Positions 5,906 through 6,747 of a stretch of DNA of 6,747 nt are shown here, piece after piece. The stretch's first letter is position 1. The number at the start of each line of letters is the position of its first letter. The stretch is from positions 1 through 6,747 of the forward strand of contig JAFECV010000123.1 of NCBI GenBank assembly GCA_018241985.1. Direction: 5' to 3'. Position numbers and translations under genes: made by a program. A model generated the notes under the pieces. That model had not been told where the DNA came from and ran no database searches. It worked only from the letters and a program-made list of their open reading frames with translations. This DNA comes from Pseudomonadota bacterium. GTDB taxonomy: Bacteria > Pseudomonadota > Gammaproteobacteria > Burkholderiales > Burkholderiaceae_C.

Positions 5906-6747
5906 ATGCAACATCAGAACAAGAGCGGCTTCTGGTCCGTGGCGTTGCGCCGCGCTTGGCATGCCGTGGCGATTGCTTTCGGAGCGGGGCTGCTTTCAGT
6001 GGCGGCGCATGCGCAGAATGCGATCGAATCGGTTTCGGGCTCGGCCACGGGCGGTTCCGACGTGATCCGCATCGACCTCGCACAGCCGCTCGCGGCGTTG
6101 CCGACCGGCTTCTCGATCCAGACGCCCGCGCGGATCGCGCTCGACTTCCCCGGCGTGACGAACGGCATGGGCCGCTCCACCGTCGACCTGAGCCAGGGCA
6201 ACGTCCGGTCGGTCAACGTGGTGCAGGCCGGTGACCGCACGCGTGTCGTGCTCAACCTCAAGCAGATCACGACCTACAAGGCGGAGATCCAGGGCAAGTC
6301 GCTGTTCATCTCGCTGGCGCCGCCCGCGCTGCAGGCCGCGGCAGCGAACAACGCGCCGATGTTTGCCGAGAGCCGCAATGTCGACAACCTGCCGATCAAG
6401 AACGTCGATTTCCGGCGCGACGGCAACGCCGGCAAGATCGTGGTCGATCTGGCGAGCAACCAGGTCGGCGTCGACATCCGCCAGCAGGGCCAGACGCTGG
6501 TCGTCGATTTCCTGAAGTCGACGCTGCCCGCGGGGCTGCGCCGCCGACTCGACGTGGCGGACTTCGGCACGCCGGTGCAGACCATCACGACCTTCCAGCA
6601 GGGCGACCGCGTCCGGATGATCATCGAACCGCGGGGCGCCTGGGAGCACAGCGCCTACCAGGCGGACAACCAGCTGGTCGTCGAGATCCGGCCGCAGAAG
6701 GTCGATGCGTCCAAGCTGACGCAAGGCCCCGGCTACAGCGGCGAAAA
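5906..6747 (+). CDS. pilQ: Type IV pilus secretin PilQ, N-terminal part (cut by window edge)
   Basis: PilQ forms the gated outer-membrane pore through which the pilus emerges. The frame is open from ATG 5906 to the right edge, giving 280 complete codons with no stop. A Sec signal peptide covers 1-36: basic N-terminus with Arg15-Arg16, hydrophobic core, and AHA before the probable cleavage at Gln37. Two AMIN domains, which bind peptidoglycan, follow at about 39-137 (with IRIDLAQPLAALPTGF at 54-69 and IALDFPGVTN at 77-86) and about 163-262 (with IVVDLASNQVGVDIRQQG at 178-195). The last residues, GPGYSGE, match the linker that normally precedes the N0/STN domain in PilQ. The N0, N1 and secretin domains lie beyond the edge. 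AAAAGG at 5891-5896 is the likely ribosome site. The start lies one base after the pilP stop, so coupled translation is expected. Confidence 0.95.
   Translation, partial: MQHQNKSGFWSVALRRAWHAVAIAFGAGLLSVAAHAQNAIESVSGSATGGSDVIRIDLAQPLAALPTGFSIQTPARIALDFPGVTNGMGRSTVDLSQGNVRSVNVVQAGDRTRVVLNLKQITTYKAEIQGKSLFISLAPPALQAAAANNAPMFAESRNVDNLPIKNVDFRRDGNAGKIVVDLASNQVGVDIRQQGQTLVVDFLKSTLPAGLRRRLDVADFGTPVQTITTFQQGDRVRMIIEPRGAWEHSAYQADNQLVVEIRPQKVDASKLTQGPGYSGE

Noticed and set aside
5996..6724. Minus-strand open frame of 242 codons opposite pilQ
   Set aside because: The plus strand encodes a signal peptide and two AMIN domains over the same bases. The minus frame is a composition shadow.

Overview
The window shows a high-GC proteobacterial chromosome segment that is core genome, not accessory DNA. 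The gene order (a small LptM-type lipoprotein and penicillin-binding protein 1A on the minus strand, divergent from pilMNOPQ on the plus strand), the strong G/C preference at third codon positions and the protein sequences suggest a betaproteobacterium, most likely Burkholderiales (Burkholderiaceae). That placement comes from family knowledge, not from a database search.

Layout. Bases 38-220 (minus) encode a 60-residue lipoprotein of the LptM/YifL family. Bases 307-2721 (minus) encode an 804-residue bifunctional class A penicillin-binding protein (PBP1A). Bases 2722-2970 are an AT-richer divergent control region. Bases 2971-5904 (plus) carry pilM, pilN, pilO and pilP in a tight cluster with 4-base overlaps at pilM/pilN and pilO/pilP. 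Bases 5906-6747 hold the first 280 codons of pilQ, cut by the right edge. Nothing is assignable in bases 1-37. No tRNA, rRNA, CRISPR array, insertion sequence, phage gene or attachment site was seen, and no gene-free stretch exceeds 300 bases.

How the genes work together. PilM (cytoplasmic actin-like protein), PilN and PilO (inner-membrane bitopic proteins), PilP (inner-membrane lipoprotein) and PilQ (outer-membrane secretin with peptidoglycan-binding AMIN domains) form the alignment subcomplex that links the type IV pilus motor to the outer-membrane pore. PBP1A builds and crosslinks the peptidoglycan this machine must cross. LptM assists assembly of the LPS translocon in the outer membrane. 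The shared theme is the cell envelope, and the ponA/pilM divergent arrangement is widely conserved in Gammaproteobacteria and Betaproteobacteria.

I found no previously undescribed system. The points worth a second look concern gene control and start sites: a TTG start for pilM, an unresolved lptM start next to a -10-like box, an exact TATAAT upstream of the PBP1A gene, and a glutamate in place of the usual aspartate in PilM's second phosphate motif.
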